Below, one piece after another: positions 27,624 through 35,941 of a stretch of DNA of 44,889 nucleotides. Under the pieces are notes generated by a model that saw only the letters and a program-made list of their open reading frames with translations, was not told the DNA's origin and searched no databases. The position numbers were made by a program, and so were the translations under genes. Position 1 is the first letter of the stretch, and every line of letters starts with the position of its first letter. Source of the stretch: an uncultured Acetobacteraceae bacterium (GTDB taxonomy: Bacteria > Pseudomonadota > Alphaproteobacteria > Acetobacterales > Acetobacteraceae); contig CAIXDS010000085.1 in assembly GCA_903918195.1 (NCBI GenBank), forward strand, positions 1-44,889, given 5' to 3'.

Positions 27624-29680
27624 GCGCTCATCACCGGGCTCCGCTCGAGCACCGCGAGCTCAACGGCGTGCAGCTCGAAGTTCGTCGGGCTGCCGGCGAT
27701 CGTGAACGATGCGCCCTGACCCGCGTTGAGCGTGGAGAGCTGGAAGTCGCTCTCGGTCAGCTTCTTAACCTTCCCGCCACTCGTGTACGCGGCGTTCCCG
27801 ATCCCGCCGACGAGGGTGAAGGTGGTGGTGCCGGTCTTCGCGATCCGCCAGCGTCCATTCGCGTTCACGTTCCCGCCAACCGCGTCGATATCGACGAAGT
27901 CGTCGGTCTGAAGGCCATGCGCTGCGCTCGTCGTGATGACGATCGGGTTGGCGTTCGTCGCGCCGCTGACCGTGAGCGTGCTCGTGTTGCTCAGCGAGCC
28001 AACCGCGCGCACCGCGGATGCGTCGATGTCGGCCGCGTCGATCTTGCTCTGCGCCGTGACCGTCACCGCTGCCGTCGTCGCGGCCTGCTGGTACCGCACC
28101 GTGCCGCGCTGGAACAGCTTCTGCGTCTCCGCGTCACCTGTGATCGTGCGCGTCGTCACGCTGATCGGCACTGCCCCTCCGTCCGCGTCCGTCTTCGCTG
28201 CGCCCGCCACGTACGGCGCGGGAATCGAATCAAGCCGCACGGTCTGCCCATTTGTCATGCTCGGCGCAGAACCCGTCTGATCCCACCACCGCAGAGCGAA
28301 CGTCTGCTGCGGCGTAGACGGGCGCCGCACGCCGTTGAAGATGTCCGTGCCCGCGCCCGAGAGTCGCGTCCACGCGTTCGAATTCAAGTTGCAGCAGAGG
28401 CTCCACGTCACGCCACCCGCCGACCCACTGATGAAGTAGTGGTTCCGCGCGTACGCCGCCCCGTGAATCGCGAACGGCGGCGTGTTCACGAGGGTCAGCC
28501 AGTAGTTGAGAATCTTCCCGTCGAGCAGGTTCCGCATCCCGGTGTGCGCCAAGCTGCGGCGGATCGGAGGCCAGTACGCGAAGATACCCTCCGCGCCAGC
28601 CCACATGATCCCCGCCGGAGTCCGCATCACGCTCAGATCGTTGAGGCACCCGCTGGTGACCTCAAACGGGTAGATGTCCCACGTGATCGTCGGGCTCGTC
28701 GTGGATAGCTCGGTCACGAGGTTCCCGCTGAAGATCATCACGTCGGTCGTCGTGAGGATCAGGAGACGGTTCATGTCGATCGGCTCGAGCGCGACGATCG
28801 GGTCCGCGCCGGGCACGTCGAAGAAGTTGAGCGCGGGCCAGCGATTCATGCCAAGGAAGACAGCACCGTCCTCAATCTGGGTGGACGCGAAGGTGGTGGT
28901 CTCTGTCGGGAGCGGGCTGTAGAAGACGCGCCTGTCGTAACGGGTGGTGGTCGCAGCCGACGGTACGTTCACGCCGCCGTAAAGCAAGCGGTTCTGGAAG
29001 CTCGTTACGCAAGCTCCCCCATAGGCATTCGTGTCGATCCCGGTCTGGATAGCGACCGCTGACGTGAGCAGGTTCGCGGCTCCCGTCGTGAACGTCAGCG
29101 TCGGCGTGGGCCAGACCGTGAACGTAGTGGAGCTATCCACGCTCACGACTCGGCCGACGTAGGCATTCGTGGTGCCGTTGTAGGCGTGCACGATCGCACC
29201 AACCTTGATGCTCGCCGTCGTGTCCGCCCCGCCGAGAGTTAGTTGCGGCTGCCCGGCGGTGATCGTCACGGCCGTTGCACTCGTGAATGTCGAGGAGGTG
29301 GTCTGCCCGGCCACGATCGCCGAACGGTAGAACTGGCTAGTAGTGTCTTTACCGCAGAAGACCAGGAACCCGGAGTGCCGCACTGGACGACTGACGATGT
29401 ACGTTCCGCTCGTTGAGCCGAGAGACGTGTTAGCCCCGGTGGACTTGTTGATGAGGTAGATGGCGAGCCCGGCCTTGCTACATCCGTAGAGTTCCTCGAT
29501 CGGCGTGCTGTCCTCCGCGTAACAGAACCCGAGGCTCGTCGCGAACGCCGTCTGCGCACCACTCACCAAGGCCGTCGTGCCGCCGCGTTGCCGCAAGATC
29601 CCCGGCTCGTCGTTCAGCATGTTGAGTTGGTCGTACACCGCGCCCGGCGGCAACAGCCAACTCGACGTGTCGCGCACCAT
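27620..29680 (-). CDS. Tail tubular protein B-like / tail hub protein, 686 aa or longer
   Basis: The start PGAVYDQLNMLNDEPGILRQ and long strand-rich body match podoviral tail-tube B/stabilisation proteins (beta-propeller-like). The ATG at 29680 has a poor ribosome site; the frame continues 14 codons to ATT at 29720-29722, which lies 6 nt after GGGAG and 1 nt after the upstream stop, encoding IPLRFYSDSNYNTG that fits the family's N-terminus. An ATT start is therefore likely. Confidence 0.7.
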   Translation of the reverse strand: MVRDTSSWLLPPGAVYDQLNMLNDEPGILRQRGGTTALVSGAQTAFATSLGFCYAEDSTPIEELYGCSKAGLAIYLINKSTGANTSLGSTSGTYIVSRPVRHSGFLVFCGKDTTSQFYRSAIVAGQTTSSTFTSATAVTITAGQPQLTLGGADTTASIKVGAIVHAYNGTTNAYVGRVVSVDSSTTFTVWPTPTLTFTTGAANLLTSAVAIQTGIDTNAYGGACVTSFQNRLLYGGVNVPSAATTTRYDRRVFYSPLPTETTTFASTQIEDGAVFLGMNRWPALNFFDVPGADPIVALEPIDMNRLLILTTTDVMIFSGNLVTELSTTSPTITWDIYPFEVTSGCLNDLSVMRTPAGIMWAGAEGIFAYWPPIRRSLAHTGMRNLLDGKILNYWLTLVNTPPFAIHGAAYARNHYFISGSAGGVTWSLCCNLNSNAWTRLSGAGTDIFNGVRRPSTPQQTFALRWWDQTGSAPSMTNGQTVRLDSIPAPYVAGAAKTDADGGAVPISVTTRTITGDAETQKLFQRGTVRYQQAATTAAVTVTAQSKIDAADIDASAVRAVGSLSNTSTLTVSGATNANPIVITTSAAHGLQTDDFVDIDAVGGNVNANGRWRIAKTGTTTFTLVGGIGNAAYTSGGKVKKLTESDFQLSTLNAGQGASFTIAGSPTNFELHAVELAVLERSPVMSA

Positions 29681-29723
29681 CCCCGTGTTGTAGTTCGAGT
29701 CGCTGTAGAACCTGAGAGGAATC

Positions 29724-30494
29724 TCAGACTCCCACCGGCAGCGGGCGCGTGCTCGGGTTGCGATCCGCCGCGGTCAGTGGCGACTGGTTCGAGACCTGCA
29801 CCGGCGGCATCAGCACGAGCGTGTCGTTGTCGCCGCTCCACATCGCCTGATCCGCGTCCATCGCCTTCGCTAGCTGCGACTGGTACGACTGCATGAACAT
29901 CTGCGCATCCGCCGCCATGTTGTACCGCGTCATCGCCTTCGCGCACGCCAAGTCGATGATCATGTGATGGAGATTCGCCGGCAGGATCGGGACGTCCGTG
30001 TCGGCGCTCATCTCGATCGACGAGGCGGAGCGCCAGTAGCGAATCAAAAGGTTCACTCCGTGGCCGGCGGTGGCGATGGGTGGGTTGACGATGATGGCCT
30101 GCTGCCCGCCCTGCACGACGGCGCTCGGGGTGGTGGCTGCGGTGCCGCCCTGGATCGTCCACACGAACGGCTCAGCGTTCGTCGAGATGTGGCCCGTCAA
30201 GTCCTCGAAGAACTGCGCATCGACGCGGGGGAGCTTGCGGCGTGCACCGCTGGCGGTCAGCTCGAGCGTGACGCTGATGGGCGAGTCGAAGTCCGTCACC
30301 ACGGGCGAGGTGCCAAGCACGACGTAGGAACGCTGCCCCGCGACGAGCGCAACCGACGTGGTGGATACGAGCCACGACCAGCGCCGCTCACTATTCAGCG
30401 AATGATACGCCTCGTTAACGAACTGCTTGTCTCGAGCGACGCCCGTGCTGGGCGTCAGGTTGCCCACCTCAGCGTAAATTTGGCTGAACTGCAT
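29724..30494 (-). CDS. Tail adaptor (head-tail connector) protein 2, 256 aa
   Basis: Gp4/tail tubular A-like: QFVNEAYHSLNSERRWSWLV at the N-terminus, GQRSYVVLG, then SADTDVPILPANLHHMIIDL and a helical AKAMTRYNMAADAQMF. Resembles 33752-34447 (see there), so the phage has two paralogous adaptors. It would join portal to the tail tube, located just before the tube protein gene. Confidence 0.75.
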   Translation of the reverse strand: MQFSQIYAEVGNLTPSTGVARDKQFVNEAYHSLNSERRWSWLVSTTSVALVAGQRSYVVLGTSPVVTDFDSPISVTLELTASGARRKLPRVDAQFFEDLTGHISTNAEPFVWTIQGGTAATTPSAVVQGGQQAIIVNPPIATAGHGVNLLIRYWRSASSIEMSADTDVPILPANLHHMIIDLACAKAMTRYNMAADAQMFMQSYQSQLAKAMDADQAMWSGDNDTLVLMPPVQVSNQSPLTAADRNPSTRPLPVGV

Positions 30495-30497
30495 GCG

Positions 30498-30704
30498 CTA
30501 GACCTTCACCTTCTGTTTGCGGAGCGTCTGCTTATACCGCGGCTCGTAGCGCCTAAAGAAATCGTCACTCATGCACGCGCCATGACCACCACCACCGGGC
30601 CCGTAATCAATCACGATCGGGCACTGGAACCCGATCGGGATCAGCATGTCGCCCGGGCCGATCATCAAGTCCGGCGAGAGGCACCCATACGGCTGAGTCA
30701 ACAT
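30498..30704 (-). CDS. Hypothetical protein, 68 aa
   Basis: Gly-rich loop (DYGPGGGGHGACMSDDFFRR) and a basic C-terminus (RYKQTLRKQKVKV). The ATG shares a base with the tailspike stop (TGATG). Structural accessory by context; family not recognised. Confidence 0.6.
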   Translation of the reverse strand: MLTQPYGCLSPDLMIGPGDMLIPIGFQCPIVIDYGPGGGGHGACMSDDFFRRYEPRYKQTLRKQKVKV

Positions 30705-32044
30705 CAGATCGTCATATCCGCCGTGCGAGCAATCTCAGTCATCCGCGCCGAGGAGTCGCAGTAGAACGAGATCGTGTTCCGCATATTGTTGGCGGGCGGC
30801 ACGTACGCCCCGCCGCGGCGATAGATCGCGTCCCAACTGACCGCCCCCGTAGGGCCGCCCGCACCGTTCGCGATGTCGAGCGTCAACCGCTGCCCGCTGA
30901 CCATGTTCGTCGGCGTCTTGATCGTGAACGTGTTGGTGTCGGTAACATTGATCCTCTGGAACACCCCGTCACTCATGTCCGGCGTTATCAACTGCCCGGG
31001 CGCGCCAACGTAGGGGATGATGACGAGCCCGTCAGCGCCGACTGTCTCGCTGCTGAATTTCCTGAACGTGCCCTTGTTTCCGTTGTAGAGCATCGTCGGG
31101 TAGATCCCTACGTCGTCGATCCAGGATCCGTAAGGCTGCGTTCCCGTGCCGATGTTCCACGATGCGTCAAGGATCCCGTTCGTCCACGTGTGACCATCCG
31201 AGGTGTAAAAGCAGTAATCGTTGACGCGGTTCCCGCTCGCACCCGCGGCTTGAAGCACGAATTTAGTGAGGTTGCGACTCCCGAGGCCACTCGTCAGGTT
31301 GTTAATGGTGTTAAATGAGCCGGTGAACTTGACGTGCTCAACGTCATTGACGCTGCCCTCGGTGTGCATCCCGAAGAAGTTGTTCATGTTTCCGCCGATA
31401 GTGATGTTCTGCTGATCGGAGAAGTCGCAGAACATCCTCGTATACGTCGATGCATCCCCGGTGAAACGTGATCCGAGGTAGTTCCAACTACTCCACAGGT
31501 AGTCGCATGCCGCTGAGTTCTGGTTAACGTCGAACCCGTAGGAGTCAAGCGAATTGCGGACGCTGACGTGAGATATCGCCGAATTGAAGTTAAGTTGCGC
31601 GTCCGGCACCTGGTAGCCCAGGTAGATGCCCGTGCCGCTCGTGTTGTTCATGTTGACGAGCAGATCCCTAACCCACAAACCCGACGCGCCCTGAGCGTTT
31701 CCTTCCGCGATTGTCTTTTCTCGAATGAATGGGCCGGTAGATCCGGGCAGGCGCGTCAAGTACGTGGCGCCCATCAACTCGCCGCGCAGACCCGTGTACC
31801 CGTACATCGTCAGGTTCGACGCGACCACGGCAGCGTTGGTGCTGAGTGTCGGTATGACCACCATGTGCCCACGCCCAGCAACAACCTTGGCGTCGTCTAG
31901 CGCCTGCTGGATCGCCGTCGTGCCGTCGGTCTTGAGCGTGGCCTCGCTCGCGTACTCGCGGACGTTGATCGACCCCTCATAGAGGTTGTCCAGAACCGAC
32001 CGCACGCTGCGAAGCGTCGTCGAGCCGTCAGGCCATGTGCTCAC
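30704..32044 (-). CDS. Tailspike, pectate-lyase-like beta-helix, 446 aa
   Basis: Short N-terminal virion-binding part, then VREYASEATLKTDGTTAIQQ (the DGTT-IQ-A entry motif of pectate-lyase-fold spikes) and a right-handed beta-helix through repeated GI.L/N.I patterns (NITIGGNMNNFFGMHTEGSV; VKFTGSFNTINNLTSG), ending in a small C-terminal trimer domain. Likely binds or degrades a host glycan. GTG at 32044 shares a base with the upstream stop; longer frames are shadow. Confidence 0.8.
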   Translation of the reverse strand: MSTWPDGSTTLRSVRSVLDNLYEGSINVREYASEATLKTDGTTAIQQALDDAKVVAGRGHMVVIPTLSTNAAVVASNLTMYGYTGLRGELMGATYLTRLPGSTGPFIREKTIAEGNAQGASGLWVRDLLVNMNNTSGTGIYLGYQVPDAQLNFNSAISHVSVRNSLDSYGFDVNQNSAACDYLWSSWNYLGSRFTGDASTYTRMFCDFSDQQNITIGGNMNNFFGMHTEGSVNDVEHVKFTGSFNTINNLTSGLGSRNLTKFVLQAAGASGNRVNDYCFYTSDGHTWTNGILDASWNIGTGTQPYGSWIDDVGIYPTMLYNGNKGTFRKFSSETVGADGLVIIPYVGAPGQLITPDMSDGVFQRINVTDTNTFTIKTPTNMVSGQRLTLDIANGAGGPTGAVSWDAIYRRGGAYVPPANNMRNTISFYCDSSARMTEIARTADMTI

Positions 32045-32619
32045 TACGACAACACCACGTAGGGCATGCACGACACGTTGGTGAGCGCGCCAAGCGTCCC
32101 GGGAGCATTCGTCGTCAACCCCGAGCCCGTCGATGCGGTCATGCGCTTCTGGCCCGTGACAAGCGCGTTGGTCAACATCACGAACGTCGCGCCCGTGATG
32201 TTGATCATCGTCCCCGCGGCCATCATAATCCCCACGTTGTACGTATCCGTCGTCGGGATGGTGAACGGGCCGCCGACAAGCGCGAGCGTCTTCGTGTTCG
32301 TCGCAGCCCACGCGGTCGTCGTCTGATCCGCGGTCTGCGCGATCAGCGTCGCGCCAGCGTCGCCCGGGTTGTAGAGAGCGAACCACCACGCCGTTGGCGT
32401 CACCGCGGCCTGCGTGCCCGACCGGAACGTGATGTTCGTGATGATGTCGCCCGCGTAGCACGGAACGGAAACGATGTTCATAATGCCCGAGCCGGCCAGC
32501 GGCTGCGTGGCGCTGCTCGCGTACCGCCGGTCGAACGACTCGCGGAACGGGAACGCCGAACCACCGTTGACGATCTCCTGCGGCGTCGGCTTCAACGGCG
32601 GGTAGAAGATCGGGCTCAT
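32044..32619 (-). CDS. Virion beta-sandwich protein, 191 aa
   Basis: Strand-rich: WWFALYNPGDAGATLIAQTA, KTLALVGGPFTIPTTDTYNV, GIMMAAGTMINITGATFVML look like a jelly-roll or C1q-like surface protein. Placed just upstream of the spike; probably tail-fibre or decoration. ATG 32619, ATGA junction. Confidence 0.6.
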   Translation of the reverse strand: MSPIFYPPLKPTPQEIVNGGSAFPFRESFDRRYASSATQPLAGSGIMNIVSVPCYAGDIITNITFRSGTQAAVTPTAWWFALYNPGDAGATLIAQTADQTTTAWAATNTKTLALVGGPFTIPTTDTYNVGIMMAAGTMINITGATFVMLTNALVTGQKRMTASTGSGLTTNAPGTLGALTNVSCMPYVVLS

Positions 32620-33161
32620 GGCGTCAACTCGTTGACGCGGGCACTGCCCACGGCCGAAGCCCAGATACCCGTGATGATCCCCGTGTAGCGAGGGTATGCA
32701 GGCATTTCCCACACAGGCCCAACTCCAGACACCGATCCAGAGAGGATGTAGTTGTAACTCGTGGCGCTCGCCGTAGACCCATACTTGATGTAAAGGATTG
32801 CGGTCGAGTCATTCACGATCGACGCTCCCAGGCGACTCGTGTTGAGCGCTATCAGGGTGACGCTGGACGCTGATCCAGCCACATTCGCGAGTGTCGCGGT
32901 TGCGGCTGCCGCCGGGGTATTCGAGGTCAGCAGCGTGCCCGCGAGTGCCGCCTTGAGGTTCTTCAGGAGGCCGGTCAGGGTGCTCGCGCTGGACGCGTCC
33001 GCGAGCGCCCCGATGTTGACGGCAGCGCCATCGGCGATGGTGACGGCGCCCCCGCCGCCACCACTCGCCGTGGTATTGATCGACCCATCCGAGTTGACGA
33101 CGAGCTCGTACTCAGAGTTGCCGCTGGTCTGCGCCCCGGCAGGCTTGCCGGTGATGTACAT
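32616..33161 (-). CDS. Virion-associated protein, 181 aa
   Basis: Gly/Ser/Ala-rich with a poly-Gly hinge (ASGGGGGAVTIADG), an alpha segment (LTGLLKNLKAALAG), and a strand-rich end (YNYILSGSVSGVGPVWEMPA). Typical of phage baseplate or tail accessory proteins of unknown function. ATG shares a base with the upstream stop. Confidence 0.6.
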   Translation of the reverse strand: MYITGKPAGAQTSGNSEYELVVNSDGSINTTASGGGGGAVTIADGAAVNIGALADASSASTLTGLLKNLKAALAGTLLTSNTPAAAATATLANVAGSASSVTLIALNTSRLGASIVNDSTAILYIKYGSTASATSYNYILSGSVSGVGPVWEMPAYPRYTGIITGIWASAVGSARVNELTP

Positions 33162-33730
33162 CAGATGACGCTCTCGAGGATGTACGTCTGCGCCGTAATG
33201 TTCGTCCCCGAGGTGTTGACGCTGAACTTCGCGCCGATGCTGAGATAGTTCGCGACCGTGGTGTCGAGCGCCTGCGCGACGTTGGCGTTCGTCGGGATCA
33301 GGTTCGGGAGCAGGTTGCCGGCCGTCGAGGACAGCACGTTGACCTGATCGACGCGACCACTGATGAACGCCGTTCCGCTCGCCCCAGAGGTGTCGCAGAC
33401 GACCTCGAACGAGAGCCGGAACCCGTAACTCGTGCGCGCCGTGGTATCGAGGCCGAGCGCGGCCGAGGAACTGACGGCGGTAGCGGAGAGCGTGGCCGGG
33501 CCCAAGCGGAGGTTGTACGTGAGCGTGCCGGGCGTGGTGACGACGTTCGAGCATACGCCGGTGATGACGCCGCGGACGGTGCGGCCGGCGTAGAAGTGGT
33601 TGGCGGGGAAGATGTAGTCCGGGACGAGGATCGTCTCGGTCGTGGTGTTCGCGATCTGCGTCGCGGCGCCAGACATCGAAGCGATTGCGGCTCCGTACTG
33701 CTGCCGCTCGGGTGCGTAGAGATTTGCCAC
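33161..33730 (-). CDS. Virion beta-strand protein, 189 aa
   Basis: Strand-rich: TETILVPDYIFPANHFYAGR, GTLTYNLRLGPATLSATAVS, FRLSFEVVCDTSG ... FISGRVDQVNV. A phage tail surface protein fold is likely. GTG start with AAGGGG 6 nt upstream. Confidence 0.6.
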   Translation of the reverse strand: MANLYAPERQQYGAAIASMSGAATQIANTTTETILVPDYIFPANHFYAGRTVRGVITGVCSNVVTTPGTLTYNLRLGPATLSATAVSSSAALGLDTTARTSYGFRLSFEVVCDTSGASGTAFISGRVDQVNVLSSTAGNLLPNLIPTNANVAQALDTTVANYLSIGAKFSVNTSGTNITAQTYILESVI

Positions 33731-33751
33731 TTTGTGCCCCTTCTAGAGGTA

Positions 33752-34447
33752 TTAGCCGATAGTCGAGAAATATTGGCCCGGCCAAATGCGGGCCTCGTGA
33801 TTCGAGTCCACGGATGGGGCATACCCGCGGCTTGAGGCGTGCTGCGCGAACCAAAGACGAGCCTGCTTCAACTCGGCTTGGAACGCGGCCTGATGCGTGA
33901 GCGCGCGCTGGTCATCCACGACCTCGAAGGCCACGGCAGCCGCGCGTTGCACGATCAGGTGGTGCCACTCCTGGGGCAGCCGAGTCGGAGTGTCGGAGTC
34001 AGCGCTCATGGAGGCGGGGACGGCGCCGTACATGATCGTGAGCGTGTCGCCCGTAGTGGGCAATGGGTGGAGCATGATCGTGTCCCAGCCGGCGATTGCG
34101 TACGTCACGGCGGGGCTGGTCGCGCTCGGGTTGATTTGGCGCATCGCGACGATCTCGTCGGGAGCGCACGGCGCGAGCGTGTTCAGCGTCGTGGCGCCGC
34201 TCGAGGCGGTGTACTTCACGATGCGGAGGGTGGAGAAGTCCGTCACGGCGAGATCCGAGACGATGCTGTAATCGCCCGTGTTCGCGGTCAACGCGAGCGC
34301 GGCGCTGGTCTTCTGGTAGCAACGGAGTTGGCTGACGACGTGAATGTACGCGTCGTTGACGAGCGCTTTGCATTCGGTGGCGTCCTGGTTCTTCGGCCGG
34401 TGCGTGTAGTCGAGCACGCGGCTGTAGAGCTGCAGGAACGTGCTCAA
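33752..34447 (-). CDS. Tail adaptor (head-tail connector) protein 1, 231 aa
   Basis: CKALVNDAYIHVVSQLRCYQ, TGDYSI, TLTIMYGAVPASMSADSDTP and LPQEWHHLIVQRAAAVAFE parallel the second adaptor at 29724-30494 (FVNEAYHSL, MSADTDVPILPANLHHMIID). The start is a TTG at 34445-34447, whose context was changed by the insertion of the plus-strand tRNA-like element just upstream. It links portal to tail. Confidence 0.7.
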   Translation of the reverse strand: MSTFLQLYSRVLDYTHRPKNQDATECKALVNDAYIHVVSQLRCYQKTSAALALTANTGDYSIVSDLAVTDFSTLRIVKYTASSGATTLNTLAPCAPDEIVAMRQINPSATSPAVTYAIAGWDTIMLHPLPTTGDTLTIMYGAVPASMSADSDTPTRLPQEWHHLIVQRAAAVAFEVVDDQRALTHQAAFQAELKQARLWFAQHASSRGYAPSVDSNHEARIWPGQYFSTIG

Positions 34448-34453
34448 GCGTCG
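34442..34453. repeat. Direct repeat flanking the tRNA-like gene, left
   Basis: GCTCAAGCGTCG, identical to 34555-34566. On the minus strand it holds the TTG start of the adaptor gene; the other copy holds the TTGA stop region of the upstream gene. Confidence 0.65.
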
Positions 34454-34461
34454 TCTCGCGC

Positions 34462-34467
34462 TATGAT
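34462..34467 (+). promoter_or_regulatory. -10 box of the tRNA-like gene
   Basis: TATGAT, 7 nt before the first nucleotide of the tRNA-like gene at 34474. No good -35. Confidence 0.55.
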
Positions 34468-34473
34468 GGGAGC

Positions 34474-34546
34474 GCATTCGGTGGCGGAAATGGTAAACGC
34501 CTCTGGCCTCGGCCATTCATGCGGGTTCGAATCCCGCCCGGGTGCA
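34474..34546 (+). tRNA. Atypical tRNA-like gene without canonical anticodon loop
   Basis: 8-bp acceptor GCATTCGG/CCGGGTGC (two G-T pairs), leucine-type D-arm (GCG/CGC with GGTAAA loop), T-arm GCGGG-TTCGAAT-CCCGC, then A; no encoded CCA. Between D- and T-arm only 20 nt remain; they fold as TGGC-CTCG-GCCA rather than a 7-nt anticodon loop and lack the long variable arm of tRNA-Leu. So either a decayed tRNA or a tRNA mimic. The -10 at 34462 is placed to start transcription at 34474, and the unit lies between 12-bp direct repeats. Confidence 0.6.
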
Positions 34547-34554
34547 TGACTGAA

Positions 34555-34566
34555 GCTCAAGCGTCG
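34555..34566. repeat. Direct repeat flanking the tRNA-like gene, right
   Basis: GCTCAAGCGTCG, identical to 34442-34453; extended to 14 bp it also matches 43918-43931. Confidence 0.65.
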
Positions 34567-34949
34567 CCCACGCGCTTCTCGGCCTTCGCGACCTGCTGCT
34601 CGTTCAACACGTCGCTCTGAGGCACGCCGCACATCGGGCAACACCGATTCAACACTCGATCCAACGCCTGCGCCCTCATATCCCCGACGCGGAACTGGCC
34701 GCGATCCATCGCCTCAGCCCAACGACTGAACCGCTCCATGCTCCGCATCGAGCACGGGAATTCCTGCAAGCAGTGGTGACACATCTCCTGCCGGCGAATC
34801 AACGCCACCATGTCGTCACTCACGTACTTGCGGACATCCGCTACCGCGTCGCCGATCGCGAGGCCATGCAGCGGCTCGTTGTCGAACGTGACAGCGTTGA
34901 TGTCGACCTGGGGGTGCCACGTGCCCATCACCTGCTTGCGACTAGGCAT
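34557..34949 (-). CDS. Hypothetical zinc-binding protein, 130 aa
   Basis: MPSRKQVMGTWHPQVDINAV; Cys/His groups CHHCLQEFPC and CCPMCG suggest one or two zinc sites. Start at ATG 34947-34949 because a longer frame is Arg-rich shadow. Between adaptor and completion genes; family not recognised. Confidence 0.6.
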   Translation of the reverse strand: MPSRKQVMGTWHPQVDINAVTFDNEPLHGLAIGDAVADVRKYVSDDMVALIRRQEMCHHCLQEFPCSMRSMERFSRWAEAMDRGQFRVGDMRAQALDRVLNRCCPMCGVPQSDVLNEQQVAKAEKRVGDA

Positions 34950-35172
34950 AGATAGCCCTAGCCGCGCGCGTGGCCTTCGCCTTCTCGGCCGGGTCATGGA
35001 TGACCCGATGCCTGATCTCCAGCGCTTCTACGACCGCCTTAGCGCGACCCTGGCGGAAGTCGTGTTCGTCTCCCCACTCCTCCGCATCCTCGTAAGCCCG
35101 AAGCGCAGCCAGGACGTACATCACCGTCTCGTGCCTCTTTCGAGATGCACGCTTGTTCGGCTGCTCGCTCAT
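34942..35172 (-). CDS. Hypothetical helical protein, 76 aa
   Basis: Basic start (MSEQPNKRASRKRHE) and helical body (AKAVVEALEIRHRVIHDPAE). ATG overlaps upstream stop (ATGA). Family not recognised. Confidence 0.6.
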   Translation of the reverse strand: MSEQPNKRASRKRHETVMYVLAALRAYEDAEEWGDEHDFRQGRAKAVVEALEIRHRVIHDPAEKAKATRAARAIYA

Positions 35173-35861
35173 GCGGGGATCTCCACGCTCAACGCGTCCT
35201 GCTCCGCATCCTCAGCATTGCGCTCATCCAGCAGCGCCCGCATCGCGTCGATGACGCCCTTACCGGGCTTGTCGAGGCTCGACTCGAACGCGATGATGCC
35301 CGCCGGGTCGATGCCCATCTCCTTCACCGTCGCGATGATCCGCATGTGGCGACCCTGACCCTCAACCGGATAGTTAGGCCAGGGCTTCGCAACCGCGACG
35401 TCGTCGAGCAGGATGAATCCCTGCGGCCCGTTCAGGCTCGAATCAGCCATCAGCTTCGTCTCCACCAAGCGCCGCACGTCCGCCTCGGTCGGCGTCTCCG
35501 AGTCGAGCTGGCCTTCGTACTTGATGTCCGAAGCGGTGTCGAACTTGCCGAGCATGTGCACCGGGTCGTAACCCCCGAACGCCTCCGGCATCGTCTCCAT
35601 CACCTCATCACTGAACTGGCTACCCATGATCCCGCCGTCGCGGTACGGCGTCGCGCCATACGGATGCGTCGGATTGATCTGCTTGAACCTGAGATCCGCG
35701 CGGATGCGCTGCGCGAAGTCGAGACTCTTGGGCTTGAAGTTCGCGTACAGCGTCGGCCGCGCGGTCTCGTAGTCACTCTGGCCGAGAGTGTTCACGACCG
35801 CCCTGCGCAAGCTGTGGCGGATCGTGACGGTGAGTTCGGGGGATACAGAAACAAAAAGCAT
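35169..35861 (-). CDS. Virion-module protein of unknown function, 230 aa
   Basis: Directly downstream of the capsid gene, separated by a strong hairpin. Features include SVSPELTVTIRHSLRRAVVN, PTHPYGATPYRDGG and QGRHMRIIATVKEMGIDPAG; no known family. GGGAGG lies 8 nt upstream of the ATG. Candidate head-completion or decoration protein by position. Confidence 0.6.
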   Translation of the reverse strand: MLFVSVSPELTVTIRHSLRRAVVNTLGQSDYETARPTLYANFKPKSLDFAQRIRADLRFKQINPTHPYGATPYRDGGIMGSQFSDEVMETMPEAFGGYDPVHMLGKFDTASDIKYEGQLDSETPTEADVRRLVETKLMADSSLNGPQGFILLDDVAVAKPWPNYPVEGQGRHMRIIATVKEMGIDPAGIIAFESSLDKPGKGVIDAMRALLDERNAEDAEQDALSVEIPA

Positions 35862-35900
35862 TGCGGTTGCCTCCCTAGGGGCGTAGGGCTGTCGAGTAGC

Positions 35901-35933
35901 GGGCGACCCCGAGCGGGATGCTCGAGGCCGCCC
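35901..35933. terminator. 14-bp GC-rich hairpin after capsid gene
   Basis: Arms 35901-35914 and 35920-35933 (minus strand GGGCGGCCTCGAGC with GCTCGGGGTCGCCC, two G-T pairs), 5-nt loop. No U-run. Probably an attenuator or RNA-stability element that lowers expression of the genes behind the highly expressed capsid gene. Confidence 0.6.
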
Positions 35934-35941
35934 AAGAGTGC

